DNA from: Salinimicrobium sp050750585
GTDB lineage: Bacteria > Bacteroidota > Bacteroidia > Flavobacteriales > Flavobacteriaceae
Direction of reading: 5' to 3'
DNA length: 64,000 bases
NCBI RefSeq assembly: GCF_050750585.1
Contig: NZ_JBOJLM010000001.1
Span: forward strand, 124,001-188,000
A model generated the notes under the pieces. That model had not been told where the DNA came from. It did not search any database and saw only the letters and a program-made list of their open reading frames with translations. Each line of letters begins with the position of its first letter. Within the stretch, counting starts at the first letter, position 1. This document shows positions 34,200 to 43,801 of this stretch, piece by piece. The translations under genes and the position numbers were made by a program.

Positions 34200-34808
34200 A
34201 TGGCCAGACGATCTACACCTGAAGTTAATGCCGGTTCATTGGCCGACATCGCCTTCTTGCTTTTGATCTTCTTCCTGGTGACCACAACTATTGAAACAGA
34301 TAGCGGTATCAGCAGAAAGTTGCCTCCAATGCAGGATGAAAATGTGGAACCGCCAATTATCAAAGAAAAGAACATTTTCAAGGTAATTGTAAACCGAAAT
34401 AATGATCTGTTAGTAGAAGATGAGCTGATGGAGCTTAAAGATCTTAGAGAATCTGCTATTGCCTTTCTAGACAATGGTGGCGGGGTAGGCCCCGAGGCAT
34501 GTAACTATTGCCAGGGCTCCGGAGATCCTACTTCTTCAGATAATCCTATCAAAGCAGTAATTATGCTTGTAAATGACAGGCAAACCGAATATGGTACTTA
34601 CATTGCAGTTCAAAACGAACTGGTAGGGGCATATAACGAGTTGCGTGATCGTTCAGCCCAAAGGTTGTACGGTAAGTCTTTTACTCAAATGGAAGCTGAT
34701 TACAACAGTGTCAATTATACCGGAAATAAAGATAGGTTGAAGGAACAAATTGAGGAAGTTAAAGATATGTGGCCTCAAAAACTTTCTGAAGCCGATCCTA
34801 AAAATTAA
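34200..34808 (+). CDS. exbD: ExbD/TolR-family protein, first copy
   Basis: The 202-residue protein has one N-terminal helix with the essential membrane Asp (SLADIAFLLLIFFLVTTT, about 14-31) and a periplasmic domain. The periplasmic part is longer than in E. coli ExbD (141) and holds a small Cys-containing insert (EACNYCQGSG near 98). With ExbB it forms the proton-driven motor for TonB. Confidence 0.92.
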   Translation: MARRSTPEVNAGSLADIAFLLLIFFLVTTTIETDSGISRKLPPMQDENVEPPIIKEKNIFKVIVNRNNDLLVEDELMELKDLRESAIAFLDNGGGVGPEACNYCQGSGDPTSSDNPIKAVIMLVNDRQTEYGTYIAVQNELVGAYNELRDRSAQRLYGKSFTQMEADYNSVNYTGNKDRLKEQIEEVKDMWPQKLSEADPKN

Positions 34809-34826
34809 TCGCGAAAATTAAGAACT

Positions 34827-35309
34827 ATGGCAAAATTCAATAAGAAAAAAGGTAGTGAACTGCCCGCGATCAATACTTCGGCTCTGCCTGATATCGTATT
34901 TATGCTGCTTTTCTTCTTCATGGTTGCTACAACAATGAGGGAGACCACGCTGAAAGTGCAAAACACATTGCCTTATGCCGATCAGGTGGAAAAGCTTGAT
35001 AAGAAAGATCTTGTGATGTACATTTATGCAGGTAAACCGAGTTCCAGGTTTCAACAAAATTTTGGTACCGAAGCCAGGATACAGCTAAATGATAACTTCG
35101 CAGAGGTTACTGATATTCAACAGTTCATTTACGCCGAAAGAGAAACTAAGAGAGAGGAACTTATTCCTTTCCTTACAACAGCGCTTAAAGTTGACCACGA
35201 AACCAATATGGGGCTTGTATCTGATATAAAAATGGAGCTTAGGAAAGCTGAAGCTCTTAAAATCAACTACACTACCCGTTCCGGTCAGGCGTCGCAAAAC
35301 TTTGACTAA
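34827..35309 (+). CDS. ExbD/TolR-family protein, second copy
   Basis: This 160-residue protein has the same layout: basic N-terminus, one helix with the Asp motif (ALPDIVFMLLFFFMVATT, about 19-36), then a periplasmic domain. It starts 18 bp after the first exbD and ends the operon at a strong terminator. Two different ExbD subunits per operon are common in Bacteroidetes and may form mixed dimers. Confidence 0.9.
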   Translation: MAKFNKKKGSELPAINTSALPDIVFMLLFFFMVATTMRETTLKVQNTLPYADQVEKLDKKDLVMYIYAGKPSSRFQQNFGTEARIQLNDNFAEVTDIQQFIYAERETKREELIPFLTTALKVDHETNMGLVSDIKMELRKAEALKINYTTRSGQASQNFD

Positions 35310-35331
35310 AATCAATTCATTATTTTTTGAT

Positions 35332-35368
35332 AATCCCCTTTCAAGTCTATTGAAAGGGGATTTTTTTT
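35332..35368 (+). terminator. Terminator of the exbBD operon
   Basis: A 12-bp perfect stem (35332-35343 with 35351-35362) with a 7-base loop is followed by eight T. Confidence 0.92.
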
Positions 35369-35397
35369 GAATGCTGTTTTGCTTCGTATTATCTTTG
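35366..35397 (+). promoter_or_regulatory. Promoter of the outer-membrane barrel gene
   Basis: TTTG at 35366-35369 and TATCTTTG at 35390-35397 are spaced 20 bp, fitting the -33/-7 pattern. The -33 element lies inside the T-run of the preceding terminator. The start codon is 14 bp downstream. Confidence 0.6.
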
Positions 35398-35411
35398 GTT
35401 AAAATTCTTCA

Positions 35412-36119
35412 ATGCACTACATCCAAAAATGGCATTTTCTTCTCTTAATTTTCTTTCCGCTTTTTTTACAGGCCCAGGAAAGGAATGAGATCCCTTCTGT
35501 TGTAGATAGTTTGTATCGGGAAGACCAGATCTATTTTGGCTTTACGTATAACATTGTTACCGGTGGCCCTTCAGAAGTAAAGAGTTCTCAGTTTTCAGGA
35601 GGTTTCCATGCCGGTTTTATAAGAGATTTTCCGCTTAACGCCCGTCGAAATATTGGTGTTGGAGTGGGGCTGGGCTGGTCAATTGATACTTTTGGACAAA
35701 ATCTTTTTATAGGAGAAGAGCCAGGAGGCGAAGCTACCCGTTTTGTGGTACTTAACAGGGACAGGGTAGACTTTGATGCCAATCGATTTACCACGCAGTC
35801 TATTGATCTCCCTGTGCAGTTTAGATGGCGTACATCCACACCCGGGAGTTACAAATTCTGGCGCATATACACCGGGATACGTCCATCATATGTCTATTAC
35901 TTCCAGTCAAAATTTGTTCAGGATGGAAATACCTTTAAAGAAACCAATGTGTCTGAATTTGAGCGATTGCGGTTAGGGGCAACCTTTACTTTTGGATATA
36001 ACACCTTTAATTTTTCCTTTTACTACAGTCTAAACTCCTTCTTTAAAGACGTTACAGTAAATAATGAGGATCTCGATCTTAAAACATTTCAGGTGGGGCT
36101 CACTTTTTACCTGCTATAG
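35412..36119 (+). CDS. Outer-membrane beta-barrel protein (PorT-like porin family)
   Basis: The 235-residue product has a signal peptide (about 1-22, ending FLQAQ) and a mature part of alternating hydrophobic strands ending in an aromatic-rich segment and final Leu (TFQVGLTFYLL), typical of outer-membrane barrels. Its place beside rpoN and an ExbB/ExbD operon and its size fit the PorT-like family, whose PorT members serve type IX secretion; the assignment as a T9SS part is not secure. It overlaps the convergent membrane-protein gene by 6 bp. Confidence 0.72.
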   Translation: MHYIQKWHFLLLIFFPLFLQAQERNEIPSVVDSLYREDQIYFGFTYNIVTGGPSEVKSSQFSGGFHAGFIRDFPLNARRNIGVGVGLGWSIDTFGQNLFIGEEPGGEATRFVVLNRDRVDFDANRFTTQSIDLPVQFRWRTSTPGSYKFWRIYTGIRPSYVYYFQSKFVQDGNTFKETNVSEFERLRLGATFTFGYNTFNFSFYYSLNSFFKDVTVNNEDLDLKTFQVGLTFYLL

Positions 36120-36722
36120 CCAAACCAGAGCAGCTATAACCTGGGGCAGTAAACCAAGAATAAACCCTATACTTAACTCGTTATACGAGTGGGCGGCATA
36201 AAGGAGTCGGGATGAAGCTGTGAGGCCGGTAATGGCTATCAGGAAGCTTACGCTGTAAACCAGGTTGAGATTAAAATGTAAACTTAGCAGGATCAAAAAC
36301 CCCAGTAAACCTGCCAGGCCCATCATGTGCAGGCTTACCTTGACCTTTGCCAGTAGAAAGAACAGCCCAAGTATCGCAGAGGCCATGATACCGGCAAAGA
36401 AGTAATACAACGCAGGGTAATCAAAGGTATTGAGTACATATTTGAGCACCACAAAATCCAGCCCCGCATAGAGTAATAGCGGCCATTTTCTCTCCCTTAT
36501 ATCCCTTAGATGATGATCTGTTACCTTGCCTAAAGTTTTTAGCATGTAAACATAGACAATAGGAATGAAGATGGTAATAATGGCTACGGCCAGTAACTTG
36601 GCTTTTACCACTTCTATCGGGAAAAACCTTGGTGTTATCAGGAAATAGATCAAAGTACCCGCAAAAGGCATCCAAATGGGGTGAAAGAGGAAGGAAGCTG
36701 ACCTTACGAGTAGCTTCATCAA
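36114..36722 (-). CDS. Multi-pass membrane protein, PAP2-like C-terminus
   Basis: The 202-residue protein has about six helices. The C-terminal part (SLHMMGLAGLLGFLI, then AHSYNELSIGFILGLLPQ) resembles the end of PAP2-type phosphatases, but the PAP2 catalytic motifs KxxxxxxRP and PSGH are not seen, so an enzyme role is doubtful. It overlaps the rpoN stop by 4 bp and is probably translated with it. It also overlaps the convergent barrel gene by 6 bp. Confidence 0.7.
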   Translation of the reverse strand: MMKLLVRSASFLFHPIWMPFAGTLIYFLITPRFFPIEVVKAKLLAVAIITIFIPIVYVYMLKTLGKVTDHHLRDIRERKWPLLLYAGLDFVVLKYVLNTFDYPALYYFFAGIMASAILGLFFLLAKVKVSLHMMGLAGLLGFLILLSLHFNLNLVYSVSFLIAITGLTASSRLLYAAHSYNELSIGFILGLLPQVIAALVWL

Positions 36723-38179
36723 ATTTCTTTTCGAAGGCGGGCAACGGGAATATCCAGTTGCTCCCGATATTTAGCTACGGTACGTCGCGCAATAGGGTAT
36801 CCCTTTTCTTTCAGCATCTTCGCAAGTTTCTCGTCTGTAAGGGGTTTTCTCTTGTTTTCATCGTCAATGGTCATCTCAAGAATTTTCTTGATCTCCTTTG
36901 TCGAAACATCCTCTCCCTGATCGTTCTTCATAGATTCAGAAAAGAAATCCTTTATCAGCTTTGTTCCGTAGGGAGTATCTACGTATTTACTGTTGGCAAC
37001 ACGGGAAACCGTAGAGACATCCATATCGATCTCATCGGCAATATCCTTTAAGATCATTGGTCTTAAATTTCTTTCATCGCCGGTGAGAAAATACTCTTTT
37101 TGATAGTTCATGATGGCACTCATCGTAACAAAGAGTGTGGTTTGTCGCTGTTTTATGGCTTCTATGAACCACTTTGCAGCATCCAGCTTTTGTTTGATGA
37201 ACATGACCGCATCCTTCTGGGCTTTACTCTTCTCCCGTGATTCCTTATAGCCTTTGAGCATCTCACTGTAATCTTTGGAGACATGCATTTCGGGGGCATT
37301 TCGGCCGTTAAGGCTCAACTCAAGTTCGCCTTCTGCTATTTTAATTGTAAAGTCGGGGATCACATGTTCCACAGCCCTGGTGTTACCGGCATAGGCGCCA
37401 CCGGGTTTAGGGTTGAGATGTTCAATGACCTCTATGGCATTTCGAAGGTCTTCTTCAGAAATATCGTGCTTTGAAAGAAGTTTCTGGTAGTGTTTTTTAC
37501 TAAACTGGTCAAAGGACTTCTCAATAATGTCTTTTGCCAGGCTTACAGGTCTTGTCTGGTCCCTTCTGTTTAACTGTATCAACAGGCATTCCTGAAGACT
37601 TCTGGCGCCTACCCCTGCAGGGTCGAGCTCATGAACATACTTAAGTACTTTCTCTACAGTTTCCTCGTCGGTATATACATTTTGTGTGAAAGCGAGATCA
37701 TCAACAATATCCTGAACAGATCTTCTTATGTAGCCGCTCTCATCAACACTTCCTACAAGAAATTCAGCAATCTCTTCTTCAGATTCGTCCAGTCTAAGCG
37801 TACTTAACTGGGTTTTCAAATATTGGGTGAAAGAAGTTCCGGAAGCATAGGGTACCTGTCTGTCTTCGTCGTCTGCACTGTAATTGTTTGCCTGCAAACG
37901 ATAATTGGGTATCTCGTCATCACTCAGGTACTCATCAACATCAATATCGGCTTCAATGCTCTCATTGCCCGGGTCTTCATCCTGGTAATCGTCTGTCTTG
38001 AAATCTTCTTCGTACTCGTCACTCTCCTCTTTCCCGCCTTCAAGGGCGGGGTTTTCTTCCATCTCCTGCTTAAGCCGTTGCTCAAAAGCCTGTGTAGGCA
38101 GCTGGATAAGCTTCATCAACTGTATTTGCTGAGGAGAAAGCTTTTGAGATAATTTAAAATTTAACTGCTGTTTTAGCAT
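36719..38179 (-). CDS. rpoN: RNA polymerase sigma-54 factor
   Basis: The 486-residue protein has all three sigma-54 regions: the Gln/Leu-rich activator-contact region I (KLSPQQIQLMKLIQLP, about 10-26), an acidic region II of about 70 residues, and region III with the helix-turn-helix (MDVSTVSRVANSKYV near 385) and the RpoN box ARRTVAKYRE near 464-473, which reads the -24 element. It directs polymerase to -12/-24 promoters that need an AAA activator; no activator gene is seen here. Confidence 0.96.
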   Translation of the reverse strand: MLKQQLNFKLSQKLSPQQIQLMKLIQLPTQAFEQRLKQEMEENPALEGGKEESDEYEEDFKTDDYQDEDPGNESIEADIDVDEYLSDDEIPNYRLQANNYSADDEDRQVPYASGTSFTQYLKTQLSTLRLDESEEEIAEFLVGSVDESGYIRRSVQDIVDDLAFTQNVYTDEETVEKVLKYVHELDPAGVGARSLQECLLIQLNRRDQTRPVSLAKDIIEKSFDQFSKKHYQKLLSKHDISEEDLRNAIEVIEHLNPKPGGAYAGNTRAVEHVIPDFTIKIAEGELELSLNGRNAPEMHVSKDYSEMLKGYKESREKSKAQKDAVMFIKQKLDAAKWFIEAIKQRQTTLFVTMSAIMNYQKEYFLTGDERNLRPMILKDIADEIDMDVSTVSRVANSKYVDTPYGTKLIKDFFSESMKNDQGEDVSTKEIKKILEMTIDDENKRKPLTDEKLAKMLKEKGYPIARRTVAKYREQLDIPVARLRKEI

Positions 38180-38200
38180 ATTCTTACTGGCTTTTTATAA

Positions 38201-38246
38201 AAATAAAAAAAACAATCTACAAACGTAAACGAACGCAGATTGTTTT
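38201..38246 (-). terminator. Terminator of asnS
   Basis: AAAACAATCT at 38209-38218 pairs with AGATTGTTTT at 38237-38246; on the minus strand a T-rich run follows. Confidence 0.8.
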
Positions 38247-38272
38247 ATGAGTACTTTAGGATGAAAGGCTTT

Positions 38273-39715
38273 TTAGAACTCGGCGTTTAGAGGTGTTCTC
38301 GGGTAAGGGATCACGTCTCTAATGTTCCCCATACCGGTAGCAAACTGCACCAGTCTTTCAAATCCAAGTCCAAACCCACTGTGTACACAGGTTCCAAACT
38401 TTCGGGTATCAAGATACCACCAAAGTTCTTTTTCATCTATATCAAGGGCCTGCATCTTTTGTTTTAAGACATCAAGGCGTTCTTCCCGTTGCGAACCACC
38501 CACAATCTCTCCAATTCCGGGGAAAAGGATGTCCATGGCACGTACGGTCTTTCCGTCTTCATTTAAACGCATGTAAAACGCTTTTATGTTGGCAGGGTAA
38601 TCAAATAATATTACAGGACATTTAAAGTGCTTTTCAACAAGGTAGCGTTCATGCTCACTTTGAAGATCGGCTCCCCATTCTTCAATGATGTAATTGAATT
38701 TTTTCTTCTTATTGGGCTTAGAACTCTTTAAGATATCGATAGCCTCGGTATAGCTTACTCTTTTGAAGTTGTTCTCTACCACAAATCTCAGCTTATCGCT
38801 AAGGCTCATGGCACTTCTTTCGGCTTCCGGTTTTGCCTTATCTTCATTTGCCTGGCGTTCTTCAAGAAAAGCAAGATCATCCTTGCAGTTGTCCAGCACA
38901 TACTTCAGCACATATTTGATGAAGTCTTCAGCAATGTCCATATTTCCGGCAAGGTCACAAAATGCCATTTCTGGCTCTACCATCCAAAACTCGGCAAGGT
39001 GGCGCGATGTGTTTGAATTTTCAGCTCTAAAAGTAGGGCCAAAAGTATAGATCTGGCCTAAACCTAAAGCATAAGTCTCCCCTTCGAGTTGGCCAGATAC
39101 GGTAAGATTGGTTTCTTTTCCGAAGAAATCCTCTTTATAGTTAATAGAACCATCTTCGTTACGCGGCACATTATCAAGATCAAAAGAAGTTACTCTAAAC
39201 ATTTCTCCCGCACCTTCAGCATCACTTCCGGTAATAATTGGAGTGTTCACATAGTGAAAATTGTTTTGCTGAAAATAGCTGTGAATGGCAAATGCCAGTT
39301 TAGACCTTAGCCTCATCACGGCTCCAAAAGTGTTGGTTCTCACCCTAAGGTGCGCCTGCTCCCTAAGTTTTTCGAGAGAATGCCTTTTTGGAGAAAGAAT
39401 GGTGTACTTCACTTCTTCGGGATCTGCATCTCCAAGAATTTCTACGGCGTTTGCCTGTACTTCCACTTTTTGCCCGCTACCCTGACTCTCTACCAGGGTT
39501 CCTGTCACCTTTATTGCAGCACCTACAGTAATGCGTTTTAAGGTATTTTCGCTTAGCTTTTCATAGTCTACCACACATTGCATGTTGTTGATGGTAGAGC
39601 CATCATTTAAAGCTATAAACCGGTTGCTCCTAAAGGAACGTACCCAACCTTTTACTTCAACTTCCTGCAAATACTGAGTGCTTTCTAAAAGTTCTGCAAC
39701 TTTTCCTGTGATCAT
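38273..39715 (-). CDS. asnS: Asparaginyl-tRNA synthetase
   Basis: The 480-residue class II enzyme has an N-terminal OB fold (VEVKGWVRSFRSNRFIALNDG) and the catalytic domain with motif 2 FRAENSNTSRHLAEF near 229 and motif 3 GFGLGFERLVQF near 449-460. It charges tRNA-Asn. Its presence, together with AspRS of bacterial type, means this organism need not make Asn-tRNA by transamidation. It is a single-gene unit followed by a terminator. Confidence 0.97.
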   Translation of the reverse strand: MITGKVAELLESTQYLQEVEVKGWVRSFRSNRFIALNDGSTINNMQCVVDYEKLSENTLKRITVGAAIKVTGTLVESQGSGQKVEVQANAVEILGDADPEEVKYTILSPKRHSLEKLREQAHLRVRTNTFGAVMRLRSKLAFAIHSYFQQNNFHYVNTPIITGSDAEGAGEMFRVTSFDLDNVPRNEDGSINYKEDFFGKETNLTVSGQLEGETYALGLGQIYTFGPTFRAENSNTSRHLAEFWMVEPEMAFCDLAGNMDIAEDFIKYVLKYVLDNCKDDLAFLEERQANEDKAKPEAERSAMSLSDKLRFVVENNFKRVSYTEAIDILKSSKPNKKKKFNYIIEEWGADLQSEHERYLVEKHFKCPVILFDYPANIKAFYMRLNEDGKTVRAMDILFPGIGEIVGGSQREERLDVLKQKMQALDIDEKELWWYLDTRKFGTCVHSGFGLGFERLVQFATGMGNIRDVIPYPRTPLNAEF

Positions 39716-39733
39716 CTTTTTCTATTTGAAGAG

Positions 39734-39741
39734 CAAAGATA
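39734..39741 (-). promoter_or_regulatory. -7 promoter box for asnS
   Basis: CAAAGATA on the plus strand reads TATCTTTG on the coding strand, 19 bp before the start codon. A CAAG at 39762 is near the -33 distance. Confidence 0.6.
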
Positions 39742-39805
39742 ATTTTTCCGCACTTGCCTTACAAGTAATAAAATAAAGGCTTCTGACAAAATTAGGTGTC
39801 AAAAA

Positions 39806-42226
39806 TCACATTTTTGGATCCTTTTCTTCTGAAATTTCTTCGGAATCCTCTTCCTGCGGAATGATATTTATCGTTGGCTCCCGCAGTACATCTTTGTTAG
39901 CGATTTCCTTCTGAAGTGAAAGAAGTAAAGCCGGAAGCAGTAGCAGGTTAGAAAGCATGGCGAATAAAAGAGTTGCCGAAACCAGTCCGCCAAGTGCAAC
40001 AGTGCCTCCAAAACTACTTATCATAAAGACCGAAAAGCCAAAGAAAAGCACAATTGAGGTATAGAACATGCTTACACCTGTCTCCCGCAGTGCCGCATAA
40101 ACCGATCTTTTTACCTTCCAGTTATTCGCCTTAAGCTCCTGCCGGTACTTGGCGAGAAAATGTATGGTATCATCTACCGAAATTCCAAAGGCAATACTAA
40201 ATACAAGAATAGTCGAGGGTTTTATAGGTACACCAAGAAAGCCCATCATTCCGGCAGTTACCAGCAACGGCAGTAGATTGGGGATTAGAGATACTAAAAT
40301 CATTTTAAACGAACGGAACATCCAGGCCATGATCACGGCAATCAGAAAAATAGCCAGGCTTAAGGAGATGACAAGATTCTTTACAAGATAATTGGTCCCT
40401 TTCTGAAATATTAATGCCTTCCCGGTCATTTCTACCGAAAATCGGTCTTCAGGAAAAATCTCCCTGATCTTTGGCCACAGGTCTTCTTCGATCTCCTCCA
40501 TCTCCTGGGTGCCAATATCTTTCATAAAGCTGGTCATACGGGCGTAGCGGCCTGTGCTGTCTACAAAAGAGGTGAGCAGGTTATCACCGCTGGCATCCAG
40601 CCCTTTTGCATAGGGCAAGATAAAAGTTCTTTCTTGTGAAGTGGGCAGCTGGTAGTATTTTGGGTTGCCATTGTAGTACGCTTGCTTGGCATACTTCACC
40701 AGGTTGACTATAGAAAGGGGAGGGGAAAGTTCATCTTCTTCGGCAATAAGTTCCTGGAGTTCCTCCATTTTCTTTAAAGTTGGCAGCTTCATCACTCCCT
40801 GCTCCCGCTTGGTGTCAATAACAATTTCTAATGGCATTACACCGTCAAATTCTTCTTCAAAGAACTTGATATCCTTAAAGAATGCTGCCTCCTGGGGCAT
40901 GTCTTCCAGCAGGCTTCCCGAAACTTTTATGGTATAAATTCCAATGATACTCGATACGAGTAAAATAAGGGAGATAATGAAAATGGCAATGCGGTGGTGC
41001 TTCACCATTCTTTCCATCCAGTTTACAAAGCCACCAATCCATCTTTTATTGAGGTGCTTAAGGTGTTTTTCCCGCGGCACATTCATGTAACTGTAGATAA
41101 TGGGGATGATGAGCAGACTTAGAATAAAGATCGCAATGATGTTTATTGAAGCTACTATCCCAAATTCCTTGAGCAGGGTGCTTTCAGTAAGAATAAAGGT
41201 GGCAAATCCCGAGGCTGTGGTAAGATTGGTCATCAAAGTGGCATTTCCCACTTTGGTAATTACCCGCTGCAGTGACTTTGCCTGGTTGCCGTGTTTCTGG
41301 ATCTCCTGCTGATATTTATTGATGAAGAAAATGCAGTTGGGAATTCCTATTACAATAATTAATGGCGGAATGATAGCGGTAAGCACGGTGATCTCATAAT
41401 GTAAAAGCCCCAGCACGCCAAAAGCCCACATTACACCTATAACTACAGTAATCATTGAAATTACGGTAGCGCGCACACTTCTAAAGAAAAAGAAGAAGAT
41501 AAGGGAGGTCACCAGCAGGGCTGCGCCAATGAACAATCCTATTTCATCAATAATATTTTGGGAGTTGAGGGTGCGTATATACGGCATGCCCGATACATAA
41601 ACATTTAGCCCATACTCCTCTTCAAACTTTTCTACTAGCGGGATAAGTTCTTCTACTACAAACGTCTTGCGCTGGCCGGTGTTTACTATTTCCTGGTCAA
41701 GGTATACTGCAGTTTGTACCGTATTGGAATGCCTGCTGTAAACGAGACCTTCGTAAAATGGCAAATCCTGAAACAATTTTTCCCGGTATTCTTTGACCTG
41801 CTGGTCATCTGGATTGGCCTCTTTGATAAACGGAACCATCTCAAAACGCCCCGGATCTTCAAATTTTTCCAGCTTTTGTAAGTTGCCTAAGGCTACAGTG
41901 AACTCAACTTCCTGAAAATTGTTTAAGCTGTCGGCCAGTTCATTCCAGGCGGTAAAATTCCTGGGGGTAAAGAGTGCTGTATCATTAACAGCCATGACAA
42001 TAACATTCCCTTCTTCCCCAAATTTATTCAGGAATTCCTGGTACTGGAGGTTAATGGGGTCATCATCGGGCAGGAGGTTGGCTTCAGTATAGGAAAACCT
42101 CATGTTCTTCCACTGTAAAGCGAGAAAAACGGTGCAGGCAGCAATTAATACCAGGATGAGGATCCTGTTCCGAAGAATAGTGCGTGCAACAGTATTCCAG
42201 AACTCAAAGCCGAGGATTTTAGACAT
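39806..42226 (-). CDS. MMPL/SSD-type RND transporter
   Basis: The 806-residue protein has two halves, each with one helix, a periplasmic domain of about 200 residues and five helices, which is the MMPL layout. The sterol-sensing-like motifs are present: LIIVIGIPNCIFFINKYQQE in the first half and VFSIAFGISVDDTIHFLAKYR in the second, the latter with the Asp pair. Such proteins export lipids or hydrophobic compounds. No adaptor gene is adjacent. The stop codon lies inside a degenerate copy of the AAAAATGnCATTTTT palindrome (39801-39815). Confidence 0.9.
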   Translation of the reverse strand: MSKILGFEFWNTVARTILRNRILILVLIAACTVFLALQWKNMRFSYTEANLLPDDDPINLQYQEFLNKFGEEGNVIVMAVNDTALFTPRNFTAWNELADSLNNFQEVEFTVALGNLQKLEKFEDPGRFEMVPFIKEANPDDQQVKEYREKLFQDLPFYEGLVYSRHSNTVQTAVYLDQEIVNTGQRKTFVVEELIPLVEKFEEEYGLNVYVSGMPYIRTLNSQNIIDEIGLFIGAALLVTSLIFFFFFRSVRATVISMITVVIGVMWAFGVLGLLHYEITVLTAIIPPLIIVIGIPNCIFFINKYQQEIQKHGNQAKSLQRVITKVGNATLMTNLTTASGFATFILTESTLLKEFGIVASINIIAIFILSLLIIPIIYSYMNVPREKHLKHLNKRWIGGFVNWMERMVKHHRIAIFIISLILLVSSIIGIYTIKVSGSLLEDMPQEAAFFKDIKFFEEEFDGVMPLEIVIDTKREQGVMKLPTLKKMEELQELIAEEDELSPPLSIVNLVKYAKQAYYNGNPKYYQLPTSQERTFILPYAKGLDASGDNLLTSFVDSTGRYARMTSFMKDIGTQEMEEIEEDLWPKIREIFPEDRFSVEMTGKALIFQKGTNYLVKNLVISLSLAIFLIAVIMAWMFRSFKMILVSLIPNLLPLLVTAGMMGFLGVPIKPSTILVFSIAFGISVDDTIHFLAKYRQELKANNWKVKRSVYAALRETGVSMFYTSIVLFFGFSVFMISSFGGTVALGGLVSATLLFAMLSNLLLLPALLLSLQKEIANKDVLREPTINIIPQEEDSEEISEEKDPKM

Positions 42227-42243
42227 GGGAAAAATTTGTTTTG

Positions 42244-42251
42244 CAAAGGTA
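42244..42251 (-). promoter_or_regulatory. -7 promoter box for the MMPL gene
   Basis: CAAAGGTA on the plus strand reads TACCTTTG on the coding strand, 18 bp before the start codon. Confidence 0.6.
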
Positions 42252-42296
42252 TGAAAGCATGTAAACTTTTTCCAGCGTAGCGATCCCGAAAAAGGA

Positions 42297-42327
42297 CAAA
42301 AAAAAGCGACTTATAAAGCCGCTTTTT
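42297..42327 (-). terminator. Terminator of pyrH-frr
   Basis: AAAAAGCG at 42301-42308 pairs with CGCTTTTT at 42320-42327; on the minus strand T residues follow. Confidence 0.75.
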
Positions 42328-42351
42328 GAAAGGTATGTTTCAACTGTCTTA

Positions 42352-42906
42352 TTAGACGGTCATGATCTCTTTTTCTTTTACGGCCAGCACCTTCTCAATC
42401 TTCTCGATATAGGTATCTGTAAGCTTTTGGATTTCGGCTTCTCCCGTTTTTTGAAGGTCTTCAGAAATATCCAGCTTTTTAATGTCCTGATTGGCATTTT
42501 TGCGGTCGTTTCTTACTCCAATTTTTGCATCTTCAGCTTCGGCCTTGGCCTGTTTTGCCAATTCGCGACGACGCTCCTCTGTTAATGGGGGAACGTTAAT
42601 GATCACGCTGTCTCCGTTATTCATGGGATTGAATCCGAGGTTTGCCTGCATAATGCCTTTTTCAATGGCAGTGATCATGTTCTTTTCGAATGGCTGAATG
42701 GTAAGGGTACGCGCATCGGGTGTATTTACGTTGGCCACCTGGTTAAGAGGGGTCTGGCTTCCGTAGTAATCTACTCTTACGCTTCCAAGCATTGCCGGTG
42801 TGGCTTTCCCGGCCCTAATGTTGAGTAATTGTTTCTCAAGGTGAAGAATGGCTTGATCCATTGCTTCTTTTGTGCTATCGATAATAAAATCTAACTCGTC
42901 GTGCAT
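42352..42906 (-). CDS. frr: Ribosome recycling factor
   Basis: The 184-residue protein has the usual length and the two-domain RRF pattern: long N-terminal helix (MDQAILHLEKQLLNIRAGKATPAML), VDYYGSQTPLNQVANV, LTIQPFEKNMITAIEKGI, and the C-terminal helix NANQDIKKL. With EF-G it splits the ribosome after termination. It follows pyrH by 42 bp, a very common pairing. Confidence 0.97.
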   Translation of the reverse strand: MHDELDFIIDSTKEAMDQAILHLEKQLLNIRAGKATPAMLGSVRVDYYGSQTPLNQVANVNTPDARTLTIQPFEKNMITAIEKGIMQANLGFNPMNNGDSVIINVPPLTEERRRELAKQAKAEAEDAKIGVRNDRKNANQDIKKLDISEDLQKTGEAEIQKLTDTYIEKIEKVLAVKEKEIMTV

Positions 42907-42948
42907 TTCTAAAAATTAATTTTTAAAAATTATATAAGTCTTGTTCGT

Positions 42949-43656
42949 CTAAAAATTTACTTTGGTACCAATTTTTTCTCCGATTACTACCTTTTCAAGG
43001 TTGCCCGGTTTGTTCATGTCAAACACGATAATTGGCAATTTATTTTCCTGGCTAAGGGTGAAAGCCGTAGTGTCCATCACCTTTAACCCTTTTGTAAGTA
43101 CATCGTCAAAGCTAATAAAGTCAAATTTCTTTGCCTTTTTATCAATTTCAGGATCTGCCGTATAGATTCCATCAACGCGTGTACCTTTTAGGATAACGTC
43201 TGCGTCTATTTCGATAGCACGTAAAACTGCTGCCGAATCTGTTGTGAAGTAGGGATTACCTGTGCCACCTCCAAAAATGACTACCCGGCCTTTCTCAAGG
43301 TGTCGCATAGCTTTTCTTCGGATAAAAGGCTCGGCCACTTCGTTGATCTTTATGGCCGATTGTAACCTGGTTTGAATACCGGCATCTTCGAGGGCCGATT
43401 GCAGAGCCAGGCCATTTATTACTGTGGCCAGCATTCCCATGTGGTCTCCGGTTACGCGATCCATTCCACGGCTCGCACCTGCCACCCCTCTAAAGATATT
43501 ACCACCTCCAATGACAATAGCTACTTCAACTCCCCTGTCAGTCACTGCTTTTATTTCTTTGGCATATTCGGCTAAACGTATTGGGTCGATTCCGTATTGG
43601 CGGGTTCCCATGAGAGCCTCGCCCGAAAGTTTTAATAAAATTCTTTTGTAATGCAT
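42949..43656 (-). CDS. pyrH: UMP kinase
   Basis: The 235-residue amino-acid-kinase-fold enzyme phosphorylates UMP to UDP in pyrimidine synthesis. KLSGEALMG is near the N-terminus, GGGNIFRGV at about 49-57, DHMGMLATVINGLAL at about 71-85 and KGTRVDGIYTADPE near 163-176. It is the first gene of the pyrH-frr unit. Confidence 0.97.
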   Translation of the reverse strand: MHYKRILLKLSGEALMGTRQYGIDPIRLAEYAKEIKAVTDRGVEVAIVIGGGNIFRGVAGASRGMDRVTGDHMGMLATVINGLALQSALEDAGIQTRLQSAIKINEVAEPFIRRKAMRHLEKGRVVIFGGGTGNPYFTTDSAAVLRAIEIDADVILKGTRVDGIYTADPEIDKKAKKFDFISFDDVLTKGLKVMDTTAFTLSQENKLPIIVFDMNKPGNLEKVVIGEKIGTKVNF

Positions 43657-43678
43657 CTACGTGATTTGATGGGTTGTG

Positions 43679-43686
43679 CAAAACTA
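43679..43686 (-). promoter_or_regulatory. -7 promoter box for pyrH-frr
   Basis: CAAAACTA on the plus strand reads TAGTTTTG on the coding strand, 23 bp before the start codon. Confidence 0.55.
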
Positions 43687-43801
43687 AGGAATTTATTAAT
43701 GTGATATAGCGATAAAAAAGATTATTGGCACGTGCCGGCAGGGAAGAGGATTTTCCTATTTTTAACCATGAAGAAATAATTACTTCAAATTAAATTTCAC
43801 A

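Noticed and set aside
35412..36119. Assigning the barrel protein as T9SS PorT
   Set aside because: Size and context fit, but no other T9SS gene is near and I cannot see a diagnostic motif, so only PorT-like is used.
36114..36722. Calling this a PAP2 phosphatase
   Set aside because: The catalytic motifs KxxxxxxRP and PSGH are missing.
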